A stretch of 64,000 nt of DNA, taken from Brevibacillus brevis NBRC 100599. GTDB lineage: Bacteria; Bacillota; Bacilli; Brevibacillales; Brevibacillaceae. Below the pieces are notes generated by a model. It was not told the DNA's origin, ran no database searches, and saw only the letters and a list, made by a program, of their open reading frames with translations. The position numbers and the translations under genes are program-made. Shown one piece after another: positions 1-8,961 of this stretch (its first letter is position 1; each line of letters opens with the position of its first letter). The DNA lies in assembly GCF_000010165.1 (NCBI RefSeq), contig NC_012491.1, positions 1,482,001 to 1,546,000 of the forward strand, given 5' to 3'.

Positions 1-109
1 TCCTGAACACAATATCCGTATGCAAGAGTCTCGCCATACCTTCGACATCAAATGAATTGTAGGCCTGCACATAATTTTCGATGATTCCTTTTACCTCTTC
101 ATTCGTCAT
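1..109 (-). CDS. NTF2/SnoaL-like protein, 5' end only
   Basis: Reverse-strand reading frame that runs off the left edge. The visible N-terminus (MTNEEVKGIIENYVQAYNSF, then DVEGMARLLHTDIVF) has the opening helix and YN(S/A)FD...L(L/H)D pattern typical of SnoaL-like/NTF2-fold polyketide-cyclase-like proteins. The ATG at 109 is preferred because GAGGAG lies 7 nt upstream; an in-frame ATG at 115 is too close to that site. Only about 36 residues are present, so the substrate cannot be inferred. Confidence 0.6.
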   Translation of the reverse strand, partial: MTNEEVKGIIENYVQAYNSFDVEGMARLLHTDIVFR

Positions 110-329
110 GGTCATGCTCCTCTTCAGGGATATATCAAGCGTATTCCTTAGGATTCGTTTAGATGCAGCTGTTCTCCTCTTATAACGATAGGAGAACAAG
201 CAATCGACGCCCAATCGCAATACTATCGAGGTGTTGGTCTTCTGTATAGGAGTGACATTTTATTGGCGATTGTTTACAATTTACTCGTGAAAAGTTCGTC
301 CTAACAAATAGGGTTGGCGAGGTGACCCG

Positions 330-776
330 ATGAAGAGTCAAAATCCCGAATCTAGCAAAATCGTTGGTCAAACGGCAGCGACAGGCTTCCAGGTAGGTGT
401 ACGCAGGACGATGCCCATTACCCCTGAACAGGCTTGGGCGTTTTTAACCTCGTCCGAAGGGGCGAAGTTATGGCTTGGACATGTAGCGAACCTTACCTTT
501 AGCGAGGGGGAGACCTTTACTTCCAGCGATGGAATATCGGGTCAATTTCGTGTGGTAAAGCCGTTTCGGCAGTTTCGTTTAAAGTGGTCGATGAAGGACT
601 GGGAAAAGCCGTCCACATTGCAAATTCGGCTGCTATCCGACAAGCCTGACCAAACGACCATTAGTTTTCATCAAGAGAATTTGGATCATGAGAATACACG
701 AGAGCAAATGAAGCTTCATTGGGAAGAAGTTCTGAATGAAATCAAGCAAAAGTTCTCCATGATGGAGAGGGGATAA
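330..776 (+). CDS. SRPBCC / AHSA1-like protein
   Basis: A 148-residue soluble protein. The motif TPEQAWAFLTSSEGAKLWLG near residues 30-50 and the later RLKWSMKDWEKPSTLQIRL segment are typical of the SRPBCC (START/Bet v1-like) fold, Aha1-type subgroup, a hydrophobic-ligand-binding cavity. Proteins of this kind in Firmicutes are mostly of unknown function; no catalytic residues can be assigned. The ATG at 330 follows GAGGTGACC. It stands alone, with a terminator at 857-880 before the next operon. Confidence 0.7.
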   Translation: MKSQNPESSKIVGQTAATGFQVGVRRTMPITPEQAWAFLTSSEGAKLWLGHVANLTFSEGETFTSSDGISGQFRVVKPFRQFRLKWSMKDWEKPSTLQIRLLSDKPDQTTISFHQENLDHENTREQMKLHWEEVLNEIKQKFSMMERG

Positions 777-856
777 AAGCTTCTGTCGGAACGGGGATTT
801 ATTTTTCCATGTTCTACGCAGATTAGCAAAGTATGTTTCCAATAGTAACGTGGGAG

Positions 857-880
857 GCGTCCGAGGGAGGACGCTTTTTT
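857..880 (+). terminator. Intrinsic terminator
   Basis: GCGTCC (857-862), a 6-nt loop, GGACGC (869-874) and six T residues. It separates the SRPBCC gene from the ABC module. Confidence 0.8.
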
Positions 881-996
881 GCTTTTCGGATGCTATTTTT
901 AAGGATTATATAAGGTTTAAATAAAAATGCTCTAAGGTTCGATCGCTATGATAAATGCAGTACGCAAAAATGAGTTGCATTTGAAAGGATAGCGAT

Positions 997-1764
997 ATGA
1001 AAACCATTCTGGAAGCAATCAACGTGCAAAAAACATTTGGTGCAAAAGGAAATGTGTATACAGCCTTGCAAGATATTAACTTAAAAATACAAGAGGGTGA
1101 ATTTGTCGGAATCATGGGTCCATCCGGAGCCGGCAAATCAACCTTGCTCAATATTTTTTCGACCATCGATATGCCTTCTTCGGGCGAGGTCGTTATTGCT
1201 GATCAAAATATCGTCCACATGAACGAAGAGCAATTATCAGACTTTCGCCGGAATAAACTGGGCTTTATTTTTCAAGATTATAATCTTCTCGATACGTTGA
1301 CTGTCAAAGAAAATATTTTGCTTCCGCTTGCCTTGTCGAAGGTGCCAGCGGCTGAAATCGAAAAGAGAGTCAACGAGATAGCGGACACGTTCGGCATTCG
1401 AGAAATCTTAGACAAATACCCTTACCATATTTCAGGGGGTCAAAAACAACGGACAGCGGCTTCGCGGGCCATCGTGGCAAATCCAAGCCTCATTTTGGCG
1501 GACGAGCCCACAGGTGCGCTTGATTCCAAATCGGCAGCAAGCTTGTTAGCAAGCTTAAGCAGACTCAATGAAACCAATCGATCTACTATTCTGATGGTCA
1601 CGCATGATGCATATGCGGCGAGTTACTGCAACCGGGTTATTTTCATCAAAGATGGTCAGCTCTTTACCGAGTTTTACAAAGAAAAGCAGTCCCGGAAGGA
1701 GTTTTTCCAAAAGATACTGGAAATTCTTGCTTCGCTTGGGGGTGGGTATCATGACGCTCTTTAG
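997..1764 (+). CDS. BceA/YxdL-type ABC transporter ATP-binding protein
   Basis: A 255-residue ATPase with Walker A GPSGAGKST at residues 41-49, signature SGGQKQR at about 144-150 and Walker B LILADEP at about 164-170. The MacB/BceA-like features (ADEPTGALDSK after Walker B) place it in the family that pairs with ten-helix FtsX-type permeases to remove peptide antibiotics from their lipid targets. It overlaps the permease start by 14 nt, so the two are translationally coupled. The start follows AAAGGATAG. The neighbours (permease, YxeA, response regulator, kinase) reproduce the content of the B. subtilis yxdJKLM-yxeA locus. Confidence 0.88.
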   Translation: MKTILEAINVQKTFGAKGNVYTALQDINLKIQEGEFVGIMGPSGAGKSTLLNIFSTIDMPSSGEVVIADQNIVHMNEEQLSDFRRNKLGFIFQDYNLLDTLTVKENILLPLALSKVPAAEIEKRVNEIADTFGIREILDKYPYHISGGQKQRTAASRAIVANPSLILADEPTGALDSKSAASLLASLSRLNETNRSTILMVTHDAYAASYCNRVIFIKDGQLFTEFYKEKQSRKEFFQKILEILASLGGGYHDAL

Positions 1765-3679
1765 CATTGCCAGAAAAAATATCCGAAAAAATTTCACCAA
1801 CTATTTTATCTATTTTGCTTCGATGATTTTTAGTATTGTGATTTACTTCACGTTTGTTTCCTTAAAATATGACGATTCCATTCAGCTGGCCGCCGAAGGG
1901 TCGAATAAAATAAGTTCTGTATTTAGCGGAGCTTCGGTCGTGTTAATGATCTTCGTGGCCATCTTTATCTGGTATTCCAACGCATTCTTTACACGTAAAC
2001 GCAAGGGTGAGGTCGGGCTTTACTCCCTGCTCGGCGTGCGCAAGAAGCAGATCGGCCGCATGCTTTTTTACGAGAACTTCATAATGGGAATCATTGCACT
2101 CCTGATCGGAATTGCTCTTGGTTCTGTGTTGTCCAAGTTTTTTGTTGCGGTATTAATGAAGGTCATGGGTTATGATGCCATTGCTAATTTCTCTGTTTCA
2201 TCCGAGGCAATTATAGACACGATCACCGTCTTCTCCATCATTACGTTCATAAATTCGCTCCAAGGCTATCGGTTAATTTATCGCTTTAAATTAATCGAAC
2301 TCTTTCGCGCGGATCAAGAAAGCGAAAAAGAACCAAGAACGTCTTGGATCACTGCTATCTTATCGGTTCCGTTGATTGGCTTCGGTTATTGGCTTACGCT
2401 GCAAAACATCTTTGAGTCAGCGATATGGAGAAAAGTAGGGATAATGGCAACGCCGCTCCTCATCTTATTAACCGTCATTCTCGGAACGTATCTCCTATTC
2501 GGTGTTTTCAGCGTTACGCTATTGAAAAGGTTAAGAAACCATAAGAAGAGTTATTGGTATGGCATTAACGTAATTGGGATTTCTCAGCTGCTGTACCGAA
2601 TGAAAGGAAATGCCCGCACGTTAACCATCATTGCTGTACTAAGCGCCACGACGCTCACGTCTGTTGGAACGGCATACAGTTTGTATTACAACAATAGAAG
2701 CACTGTCGAAAAGGTGAATCCGAACAGCATGATGTTTATCGCTACGGACAGCCGTTTAACCAAACAGGTGGAGGAATTGATTTCGAAGCATCTTAATCAT
2801 GAAGTTCTTTATCATCGAACCATTCCGGTTATTCAGATGGATGTAGATACTAGTGATCTGGATGTTGGAAGTAATGAACGGACATATACCGTGATGTCAA
2901 ATCGTGAATTCAACCAATTGACCCAATTACAAGGAAAAGACGATGTGCTTTCCTTACAAGCCCAGGAAGCCGTTTTATTAGACCCCTTTTACATGGAGGG
3001 TATTTCCCCTCAATATGTCGGGACAAGGCTTCCTTTAAAAGCGAAGGGCGGCGAAGTAATTATAACGATCAAGGATCGAAAGGATTACAACGTCTTGAAT
3101 CTGCAAACGGTCTTTTCGACGATCGTCGTCAGCGATGAGCTGTTCGTCCGCTTGCAACATGAAGTGAATCAGGCGAGCTTGGTAGCATATGCCATTACAC
3201 AGGAAGATCAGGCCAAGCAATTAACCAAAGAGATTCAAGCGATCTTACCCGAAAAAGCAAGATTTGCAAGCTTCTATCAGGACTATGCACAAGGATTGGA
3301 AACGTCCGGCTTACTCATTTTTATGGGCGGATTTCTGGGACTCGTTTTCCTGGCTGCAACTGGTAGCATCATTTACTTTAAACAGCTAACGGAAGCCCAT
3401 GCAGACAAAGGGCGATATGAGATTTTATACAAAATCGGCGTCAGAAAAAAAGAAATCAAAAAAACCATTGCCAAACAAGTCTTGTTCATCTTCGCGCTTC
3501 CCTTACTGGCTGGTATCGCGCATAGTGCCGTCGCTCTAACGCCTTTATCGCGGATGTTGCAAATGAACTTAGTCGTTCCTGTAGTGATTTGTATGGCAAT
3601 CTATACATGCATGTACACCGCCTACTATTTCTTGACCGTACATGCGTACTACAAAATCGTAACGAAAACAAAATCGTAA
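1751..3679 (+). CDS. BceB/YxdM-type ABC permease
   Basis: A 642-residue membrane protein starting MTLFSIARKNIRKNFTNYF. The ATG at 1751 is chosen because it gives the family's conserved N-terminus; an in-frame upstream start at 1604 would lie inside the ATPase gene. Two FtsX-like halves flank a long extracytoplasmic segment (about residues 320-520) between helices, the region that in BceB-type permeases determines peptide specificity. The motif GEVGLYSLLGVRKKQI after TM2 is the FtsX-family coupling segment. By family role it acts with the upstream ATPase to sense and relieve bacitracin-, nisin- or cationic-peptide-like stress. The actual ligand cannot be read from sequence. Confidence 0.87.
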   Translation: MTLFSIARKNIRKNFTNYFIYFASMIFSIVIYFTFVSLKYDDSIQLAAEGSNKISSVFSGASVVLMIFVAIFIWYSNAFFTRKRKGEVGLYSLLGVRKKQIGRMLFYENFIMGIIALLIGIALGSVLSKFFVAVLMKVMGYDAIANFSVSSEAIIDTITVFSIITFINSLQGYRLIYRFKLIELFRADQESEKEPRTSWITAILSVPLIGFGYWLTLQNIFESAIWRKVGIMATPLLILLTVILGTYLLFGVFSVTLLKRLRNHKKSYWYGINVIGISQLLYRMKGNARTLTIIAVLSATTLTSVGTAYSLYYNNRSTVEKVNPNSMMFIATDSRLTKQVEELISKHLNHEVLYHRTIPVIQMDVDTSDLDVGSNERTYTVMSNREFNQLTQLQGKDDVLSLQAQEAVLLDPFYMEGISPQYVGTRLPLKAKGGEVIITIKDRKDYNVLNLQTVFSTIVVSDELFVRLQHEVNQASLVAYAITQEDQAKQLTKEIQAILPEKARFASFYQDYAQGLETSGLLIFMGGFLGLVFLAATGSIIYFKQLTEAHADKGRYEILYKIGVRKKEIKKTIAKQVLFIFALPLLAGIAHSAVALTPLSRMLQMNLVVPVVICMAIYTCMYTAYYFLTVHAYYKIVTKTKS

Positions 3680-3699
3680 ACTTGTAAAGGAGACTATCT

Positions 3700-4071
3700 A
3701 TGAAAAAGACAACCATCATTGTATTATCAGTCATACTTGCTCTTATGATAGGAGCTGTACTCTTGCTTCAAAACGTGAATTTTAACAGATTGGGTGCAGA
3801 TGAGTATTATGTTCAGATTAATAAAGAAGGGAAAAAGAATGAAGTTACACTGGATAGCGGGGAGAAGTTGGTCTCGTACGATTATACGTTGCAAGGCTAT
3901 AATGCAAATGGCGAAGAAAAAGCACTCAACTTTATGGCGATGAAAGAGCTGCGTAAAGATGCCTATCTGTGCGTATTCGTAAAAGAGGGAAAAGGAGTTA
4001 CCTCTTATCAGGAAGTGAAAGTGGACGAACTGCCTGATAAAGCGAAAGAAAAATTGGCAATCCAGCAGTAA
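3700..4071 (+). CDS. yxeA: YxeA family protein (DUF1093)
   Basis: A 123-residue protein with an N-terminal membrane anchor or signal (residues 4-24) and the conserved core YYVQI...DYTLQGYN.NGEEKALNF typical of YxeA. In B. subtilis yxeA sits beside the LL-37-responsive yxdLM transporter; the biochemical function is unknown. Preceded by AAAGGAG 7 nt before ATG, 20 nt after the permease. The hairpin at 4081-4120 follows and may reduce read-through into the two-component genes. Confidence 0.8.
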   Translation: MKKTTIIVLSVILALMIGAVLLLQNVNFNRLGADEYYVQINKEGKKNEVTLDSGEKLVSYDYTLQGYNANGEEKALNFMAMKELRKDAYLCVFVKEGKGVTSYQEVKVDELPDKAKEKLAIQQ

Positions 4072-4080
4072 ACGAAAGAA

Positions 4081-4120
4081 GGTTATACCGAAGGCATTCA
4101 AGGATGGCTTCGGTGTATCC
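4081..4120 (+). terminator. Long hairpin after yxeA, weak terminator or attenuator
   Basis: An imperfect stem of about 12 bp (GGTTATACCGAAG / CTTCGGTGTATCC with one mismatch) lies 9 nt after the yxeA stop. It lacks a true T-run (TGGTTTGTT follows), so it is more likely an mRNA-processing or partial-termination element than a full terminator. Confidence 0.45.
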
Positions 4121-4177
4121 TGGTTTGTTCAAGGAAAGGATAAGAAATGATTCTAGTTTTGGCAGGGGGGCTTCTTC

Positions 4178-4876
4178 GTGAGCAAAGTACTGATTGTGGA
4201 CGATGAAGAGGATATCGTCAGACTGTTGAAAACGGTTCTGATCAAGGAAGGCATCGAGAATGTATACACGGCTTCAACGGCAGCCGAAGGATTCGGGCAG
4301 TTTCAAGACAAGCATCCAGATGTTGTGATTTTGGATATTATGCTTCCGGACGGGGAAGGCTATGACGTATGCAAAAAGATCAGAAGCATTTCACATGTCC
4401 CGATCTTGTTTCTATCCGCAAAAACGGAAGAAGTGGATAAACTAGTAGGCTTGGCCATCGGCGGTGACGATTATATTGGCAAACCGTTCAGTCCGAAAGA
4501 AGTGGCCTATCGAGTGAAAGCACAGTTAAGAAGAGCTGAATATCAGCAAGTTCAAGTAAAGGCGGATCCTATCATTCAGGTCGGCCCATTTGTCTTTGAT
4601 GAAGAAAAGGTCGAGTTGCGAAAGCATGGAACCATCATCGAATTGAAACCGAAAGAGCTGGGGCTGTTCACCCATTTGCTCAAGCATCCTAACCAAATTA
4701 TCAGCAAAGAAAAGCTGTACTACCAAGTATGGGGTGAAGATTTTTTTGGTTTTGACAATACCGTGATGGTACACATCAGAAAATTACGAGAGAAAATAGA
4801 GGATGATCCTTCCAACCCAACATACCTGTTAACGGTGAAGGGCTTGGGATATAAGCTGGTGGTAAAGGATGAATAG
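4178..4876 (+). CDS. OmpR-family response regulator
   Basis: A 232-residue two-domain regulator. The receiver domain (about 1-118) has the acidic pair DDEED near residue 8, phospho-acceptor Asp in VVILDIMLPDG and the K of IGKPFSPKE. The C-terminal winged helix ends GYKLVVKDE. The start is GTG (4178), following GGGGGG; no better ATG exists. It precedes the kinase by 3 nt. Gene context suggests it controls the upstream peptide-detoxification transporter, but I found no clear operator repeat upstream of 997. Confidence 0.88.
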   Translation: MSKVLIVDDEEDIVRLLKTVLIKEGIENVYTASTAAEGFGQFQDKHPDVVILDIMLPDGEGYDVCKKIRSISHVPILFLSAKTEEVDKLVGLAIGGDDYIGKPFSPKEVAYRVKAQLRRAEYQQVQVKADPIIQVGPFVFDEEKVELRKHGTIIELKPKELGLFTHLLKHPNQIISKEKLYYQVWGEDFFGFDNTVMVHIRKLREKIEDDPSNPTYLLTVKGLGYKLVVKDE

Positions 4877-4879
4877 TGG

Positions 4880-6295
4880 ATGAATTGGAGGTTGACTGGG
4901 AGGTTTCTGGCGTCTGTTGTTTTGATTGTCATCTTGGTTGTACTGAGCAATATTGTTCTTCTTGTTTTGTCGATCATGGTCACCATCCAAACGGAGTGGG
5001 ATGAAACTGCAATAAGCGAGAAAGGAAACTCTGCTGAAGCAATAACCAGTCGTTTCCATGAGCAAATTATCATTTCGAATCATCAGGCGACGCTTACAGA
5101 CAAAGGGAAAGCCGAGCTGGATCAGCATAACGCATGGATACAAATTCTAGACGAAGATGGCAAACAGATCTTTGGCTATCGATTGCCGGTGGGTATAAAA
5201 GAAAAATATGCGCCCATAGACATTATCCAGATGTACAAATACAAAGAAATTGATATGAACACGATGGTGTTTATTGGTGAGAAGCAAACAGGTTCTAGTC
5301 ATTATAGTTACTTTATCGGGTTTCAAAATCGAAATTTGCAAAGACACGTATTGTCCTATGATATCCGGGAGGTCGTGCAAGTTTTTAACATAGGAAGCAT
5401 TCTCGTACTGACCGTCGACGGATTGATCGCGCTGATCGTTGGATATTTTTTTAGCAAAAGACTAACGAAACCACTGCTGTCACTCATAGAGGGAATAAGA
5501 AAGCTTGCTAATAAGGAATACCATATCAACTATGAACCGATTGGCATCTATAAAGATGTTTTCTATAATGTCAATTATTTATCATATGAACTGAGAGCGG
5601 CGGAAAATGAAAGAAAAAAATTAGATGCAATGAGAGAAGAGTGGATCGGCAATGTCTCTCACGATTTAAAAACGCCATTAGCGTCGATCCAAGGCTACGC
5701 AGAAATGATGAAAGACACCGAGTATGACTTTTCGTATGAGGAATTGAGAGAGTTTGCGGAGATTATTGAACGAAAGTCATTGTACCTGAAAGACGTCATT
5801 GAAGATCTGAATTTATCTGCCCGCCTAAAAAATAAAGAATTGCGCTTGCACAAATCAAATAAGAACATCGTGACCCTGTTACGAAATGTCGTCATTGATA
5901 CATTGAACGATGCGAGATATGCAGACAGGAACATGGAATTCCGATTTAGCGATGAAATGATCAAAGTGGATATGGATGAAATTCTGATTCGTAGAGCGAT
6001 CACCAATTTAATTTACAATGCCATCGTCCATAATGATCCTTCCGTCCTCATCAAAGTAAGTGTAGAGAAAGGTAAGCACACCCTGATCAGAATCGAGGAT
6101 AACGGCAAAGGAATGAAAGAGCAGGAGCTCGATCGAATCTTTGACCGTTACTACCGGGGGACGAATACTGGGGAGCTGCACAAAGGCTCCGGGCTGGGTA
6201 TGGCCATTGCGCGGGATATTATTGTGGCGCACGGTGGAGAAATAAAGGTGAATAGTTTATTGGGGCTAGGAACAAAGATTGAAATCCAACTATGA
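4880..6295 (+). CDS. Sensor histidine kinase with full extracellular domain
   Basis: A 471-residue kinase: TM1 (about 11-34), an extracytoplasmic domain of about 140 residues, TM2 (about 172-195), HAMP, HisKA with SHDLKTPLASIQGY, N-box NLIYNAIVHN, G1 EDNGKGM and G2 GSGLGMAIARDI. The organisation is that of a classical sensor. BceS/YxdK kinases that normally accompany such transporters are short intramembrane sensors without this domain. The start ATG (4880) is 3 nt past the regulator stop. Confidence 0.87.
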   Translation: MNWRLTGRFLASVVLIVILVVLSNIVLLVLSIMVTIQTEWDETAISEKGNSAEAITSRFHEQIIISNHQATLTDKGKAELDQHNAWIQILDEDGKQIFGYRLPVGIKEKYAPIDIIQMYKYKEIDMNTMVFIGEKQTGSSHYSYFIGFQNRNLQRHVLSYDIREVVQVFNIGSILVLTVDGLIALIVGYFFSKRLTKPLLSLIEGIRKLANKEYHINYEPIGIYKDVFYNVNYLSYELRAAENERKKLDAMREEWIGNVSHDLKTPLASIQGYAEMMKDTEYDFSYEELREFAEIIERKSLYLKDVIEDLNLSARLKNKELRLHKSNKNIVTLLRNVVIDTLNDARYADRNMEFRFSDEMIKVDMDEILIRRAITNLIYNAIVHNDPSVLIKVSVEKGKHTLIRIEDNGKGMKEQELDRIFDRYYRGTNTGELHKGSGLGMAIARDIIVAHGGEIKVNSLLGLGTKIEIQL

Positions 6296-6340
6296 AAAAA
6301 GCTGCCACGCAGCTACTCAACAGGTAAAAGGAGTACTCTC

Positions 6341-7477
6341 ATGTCATCGTACGTATTTCCCATTCAATATGCTTTTCTTGTTTTTATGCTAGGTTCTTAT
6401 TTATTGTTTGTTCCCTGGCTCATTTACACGTATAGAAAAGATGGGTTTTTTAGTTGGTGGAGGTTCATTTTAAACGCCTCCTTTCTTTTTTATTTGCTTT
6501 GCTCTTTGTTTTTGGTGCTGCTTCCTTTGCCAGACACGAGGGATACTTGCGCGATGCAAGCAGAGAATACGGTTTATTATTCGCTGGTTCCCTTTACCTT
6601 TGTCCGTGATATTCTCAAGGAAACTTCGATAGTATGGTCCCACCCATCCAGCTATATTCAACTCATATTGGAACGAGCTTTCTTGCAAGCTGCATTTAAT
6701 TTTTTGTTACTGCTCCCATTTGGTGTTTATCTCCGGTACTTTTTCCAGAAGCGGGAATATTGGAAACGGGCATTGGGGCTTGGCTTTGGGTTGTCGCTTT
6801 TCTTTGAGGTCACACAATTAACAGGGATTTATGGCATTTATAATTGTCCCTATCGACTGTTCGACGTCGATGATCTTATACTCAACAGCAGCGGTGCATT
6901 ATTTGGATTTCTCATTGCTCCGATCATACTGGCTTTGTTTCCGTCCAATAAAAGCATAGAAGCAAAAAGAGAAAGTGTCATGGAGAGTGGTATCGTCCTC
7001 CCTGTACCACAATTGCTGGCGTTGTTGATCGACAGTATCGCAGTTGAGTTCTTGTCGGATTTGTTTGGCCTTCTTTTTCCGGTTGGCTGGCTGACAGAGG
7101 TGATCAGTACCTCGCTCGGTATGCTGCTTTGCTTCTATTTCATTCCAATTATATGGAATGGAAAGACCATTGGATCGGTGATATTGCGGTTCAGACTGGT
7201 GAACGAAGATTCCGGGAAGCCATCCGGAATTGCTTTATTCAAGCGATTTCTTGCGCTATATTTCACTTGGTTTTTCACGTACACCTCGAGTGCAATCAGT
7301 CAGATAGAGAGTTTAATGGAGTCGGCTTTTTATCCATTTCTTATCCTTTTCTCCTTTGGCGTCTTCGTACTGATTTCGCTTGTACTCCTCGTTCACGGTC
7401 TGCTCGTGGTGTTTTCCGGCGGTAGACGTAGGTTTTATTTTGACTTTGCGTCCAGAATAAGACCAACTCGAAAGTGA
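6341..7477 (+). CDS. VanZ-RDD fusion membrane protein
   Basis: A 378-residue polytopic membrane protein. The N-terminal half carries the VanZ-like domain (FLVLLPLPDT, then a four-helix region ending GIYNCPYRLFDVDDLILNSSGALFGF, the family's DVDD.(I/L)LN..G signature). The C-terminal part (about 225-365) is an RDD domain (LLALLIDSIAVE...GKTIGSVILRFRLVN). VanZ domains are associated with glycopeptide tolerance in enterococci, but most VanZ-like proteins are uncharacterised. Good RBS AAAGGAGT before ATG 6341. It follows the kinase by 45 nt and may belong to the same transcript. Confidence 0.85.
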   Translation: MSSYVFPIQYAFLVFMLGSYLLFVPWLIYTYRKDGFFSWWRFILNASFLFYLLCSLFLVLLPLPDTRDTCAMQAENTVYYSLVPFTFVRDILKETSIVWSHPSSYIQLILERAFLQAAFNFLLLLPFGVYLRYFFQKREYWKRALGLGFGLSLFFEVTQLTGIYGIYNCPYRLFDVDDLILNSSGALFGFLIAPIILALFPSNKSIEAKRESVMESGIVLPVPQLLALLIDSIAVEFLSDLFGLLFPVGWLTEVISTSLGMLLCFYFIPIIWNGKTIGSVILRFRLVNEDSGKPSGIALFKRFLALYFTWFFTYTSSAISQIESLMESAFYPFLILFSFGVFVLISLVLLVHGLLVVFSGGRRRFYFDFASRIRPTRK

Positions 7478-7560
7478 ATCCAAGAGAGGGTGCACAGGAT
7501 TTTTCTGTTAGATGTGGTAAGATATACGGTATGAAAAAAAGCAAAAAAAGAGGTGTGACG

Positions 7561-8322
7561 ATGGTAGAAGAGTTGTCGAATTACCTAAAAGAATGTGACA
7601 TAGAAGTGGTTGCTGCGGAGGATTTCACGGTACCTGCTACAAAGGAAGATAAGCACAGCATTTTGGTTCTGCCTAGCTATAATATACTAGAGATGATAGA
7701 AGAAGCAGTGGACGAAGAGGGGTCACTCTCTGATTATGTACATAAACAGCTAGAGGAGGTTCACGGCTTATCTGTGGAGGATGTCTTTCGGCGGATTGTG
7801 AAATCTCACCTTTTGTATACAGACATTGAATCCGAATTGAAAAGTTTGGAAGGAAAGAACTTTGAAGGCATCTATCAGGCATATTCCCTAATATGGGAAG
7901 GGAACGAGCTGATCAATGAACAACTCAGTGAAACAGAGACGGAGTCCTTCCTCATAAGTGAAAAATGGGTGCAGGATCGATTACAAGATGACGCCCTGAT
8001 TGTCCTGGAATTGCCGAATGCATCCGGCTATGAAGCACCGTTGTGGGTCCCGATGGGCGGATATAATGAATGCCCACTGCCCGTTTACCAGTCCGTTATC
8101 GTAAAGCACTGGCAGGAGGCGTATGGGATCAAGATTCTCGCTGTGACAGAGGATACGTGGATTTTTCAAGCCGGTTCAAGACCGCAGACCTACGAGGAGG
8201 CAATTAAGCTGGCAAAAGAGCATTTCATCTTTTGTCAGTACGTCTTGGATGAGTTTCCTTCATTAGGGCATTACGCGGATTATTTAATGAAACAGGATGT
8301 ATGGCATTTTTGGTGGGATTAA
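7561..8322 (+). CDS. DUF4253 domain protein
   Basis: A 253-residue cytosolic protein whose C-terminal half matches DUF4253: WVPMGGYNECPLP, an EDTWIFQ block, LAKEHFIFCQ and the terminal WHFWWD. The N-terminal half is acidic and helical. The ATG at 7561 is preferred over in-frame upstream ATGs (7474, 7531) because AGAGGTG sits 5 nt before it. Function unknown; DUF4253 proteins are often near polymorphic-toxin immunity genes, but no toxin is seen here. Confidence 0.75.
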   Translation: MVEELSNYLKECDIEVVAAEDFTVPATKEDKHSILVLPSYNILEMIEEAVDEEGSLSDYVHKQLEEVHGLSVEDVFRRIVKSHLLYTDIESELKSLEGKNFEGIYQAYSLIWEGNELINEQLSETETESFLISEKWVQDRLQDDALIVLELPNASGYEAPLWVPMGGYNECPLPVYQSVIVKHWQEAYGIKILAVTEDTWIFQAGSRPQTYEEAIKLAKEHFIFCQYVLDEFPSLGHYADYLMKQDVWHFWWD

Positions 8323-8409
8323 CCCGCCATATTCCTGAAATATCTCCCGTGTTCCGACAATAAACATAACAAGATACCAAAGAACACTGGGGGAAGGGAT
8401 GAGCAAATC

Positions 8410-8847
8410 ATGCCTCAAGGAATACATGATGTGGAGCTGAACCAGCCCATCGGGGCGGTATGGCAGTTTGTGAGTATAGTGGAGAATTGGGTTCCACTGG
8501 TACCTGGCTACATCAGCCACGAGGTAATCAATGAACGTCGTGTCGCTTGGACGTTTACAGGCGATATCGGCATCATGAAGAAGACCATCAGCCTGCAAGT
8601 GGATATCACCGAATGGACGCCTCCGACCGAGGTGAGGTTTACCTTGACCGGGATTAGTGGGAATTTTACCGGTCATGGCTACTTCAAAGCGAAGGCATTG
8701 GGTGAGGCACGGACGAAAATGACGGGGTGTCTGGATATCACCGCACACGGTGTGAAGGGTCCTATGATTAATTCGATTTTAAAATCCAATCTGCCCAAGA
8801 CAACGAGAGAGCTCGTGGAGGCTATTGGAAAACGTATAACGAAATAG
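8410..8847 (+). CDS. CoxG-like SRPBCC protein
   Basis: A 145-residue protein with the CoxG/SRPBCC layout: a first strand (VELNQPIGAVWQFVSIVENWVPLVPGY), a central FTGDIGIMKKTISLQVDITEW block and the end GPMINSILKSNLPKTTRELVEAIGKRI, a helix that closes the lipid-binding cavity. CoxG itself assists CO dehydrogenase maturation, but no CO dehydrogenase genes are here, so only the fold is claimed. Followed by a strong terminator. Confidence 0.72.
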   Translation: MPQGIHDVELNQPIGAVWQFVSIVENWVPLVPGYISHEVINERRVAWTFTGDIGIMKKTISLQVDITEWTPPTEVRFTLTGISGNFTGHGYFKAKALGEARTKMTGCLDITAHGVKGPMINSILKSNLPKTTRELVEAIGKRITK

Positions 8848-8873
8848 CATCCTTGCCACCAAAACGAAACGAA

Positions 8874-8898
8874 ACACGCCAGCGCGGCGTGTTTTTTT
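8874..8898 (+). terminator. Intrinsic terminator
   Basis: ACACGCC (8874-8880), 5-nt loop, GGCGTGT (8886-8892) and a T-run. Confidence 0.85.
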
Positions 8899-8961
8899 GT
8901 GTCATGCACGATTGGGAGATAATAAAGGCATTCACCTCTGATCGAGAAAGGAGATTCCTCC

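Noticed and set aside
1604..1750. Upstream extension of the BceB-like permease
   Set aside because: Lies within the ATPase gene in another frame; the family N-terminus begins at 1751.
7474..7560. Longer DUF4253 protein from ATG 7474 or 7531
   Set aside because: No RBS at either; AGAGGTG is correctly placed for ATG 7561.
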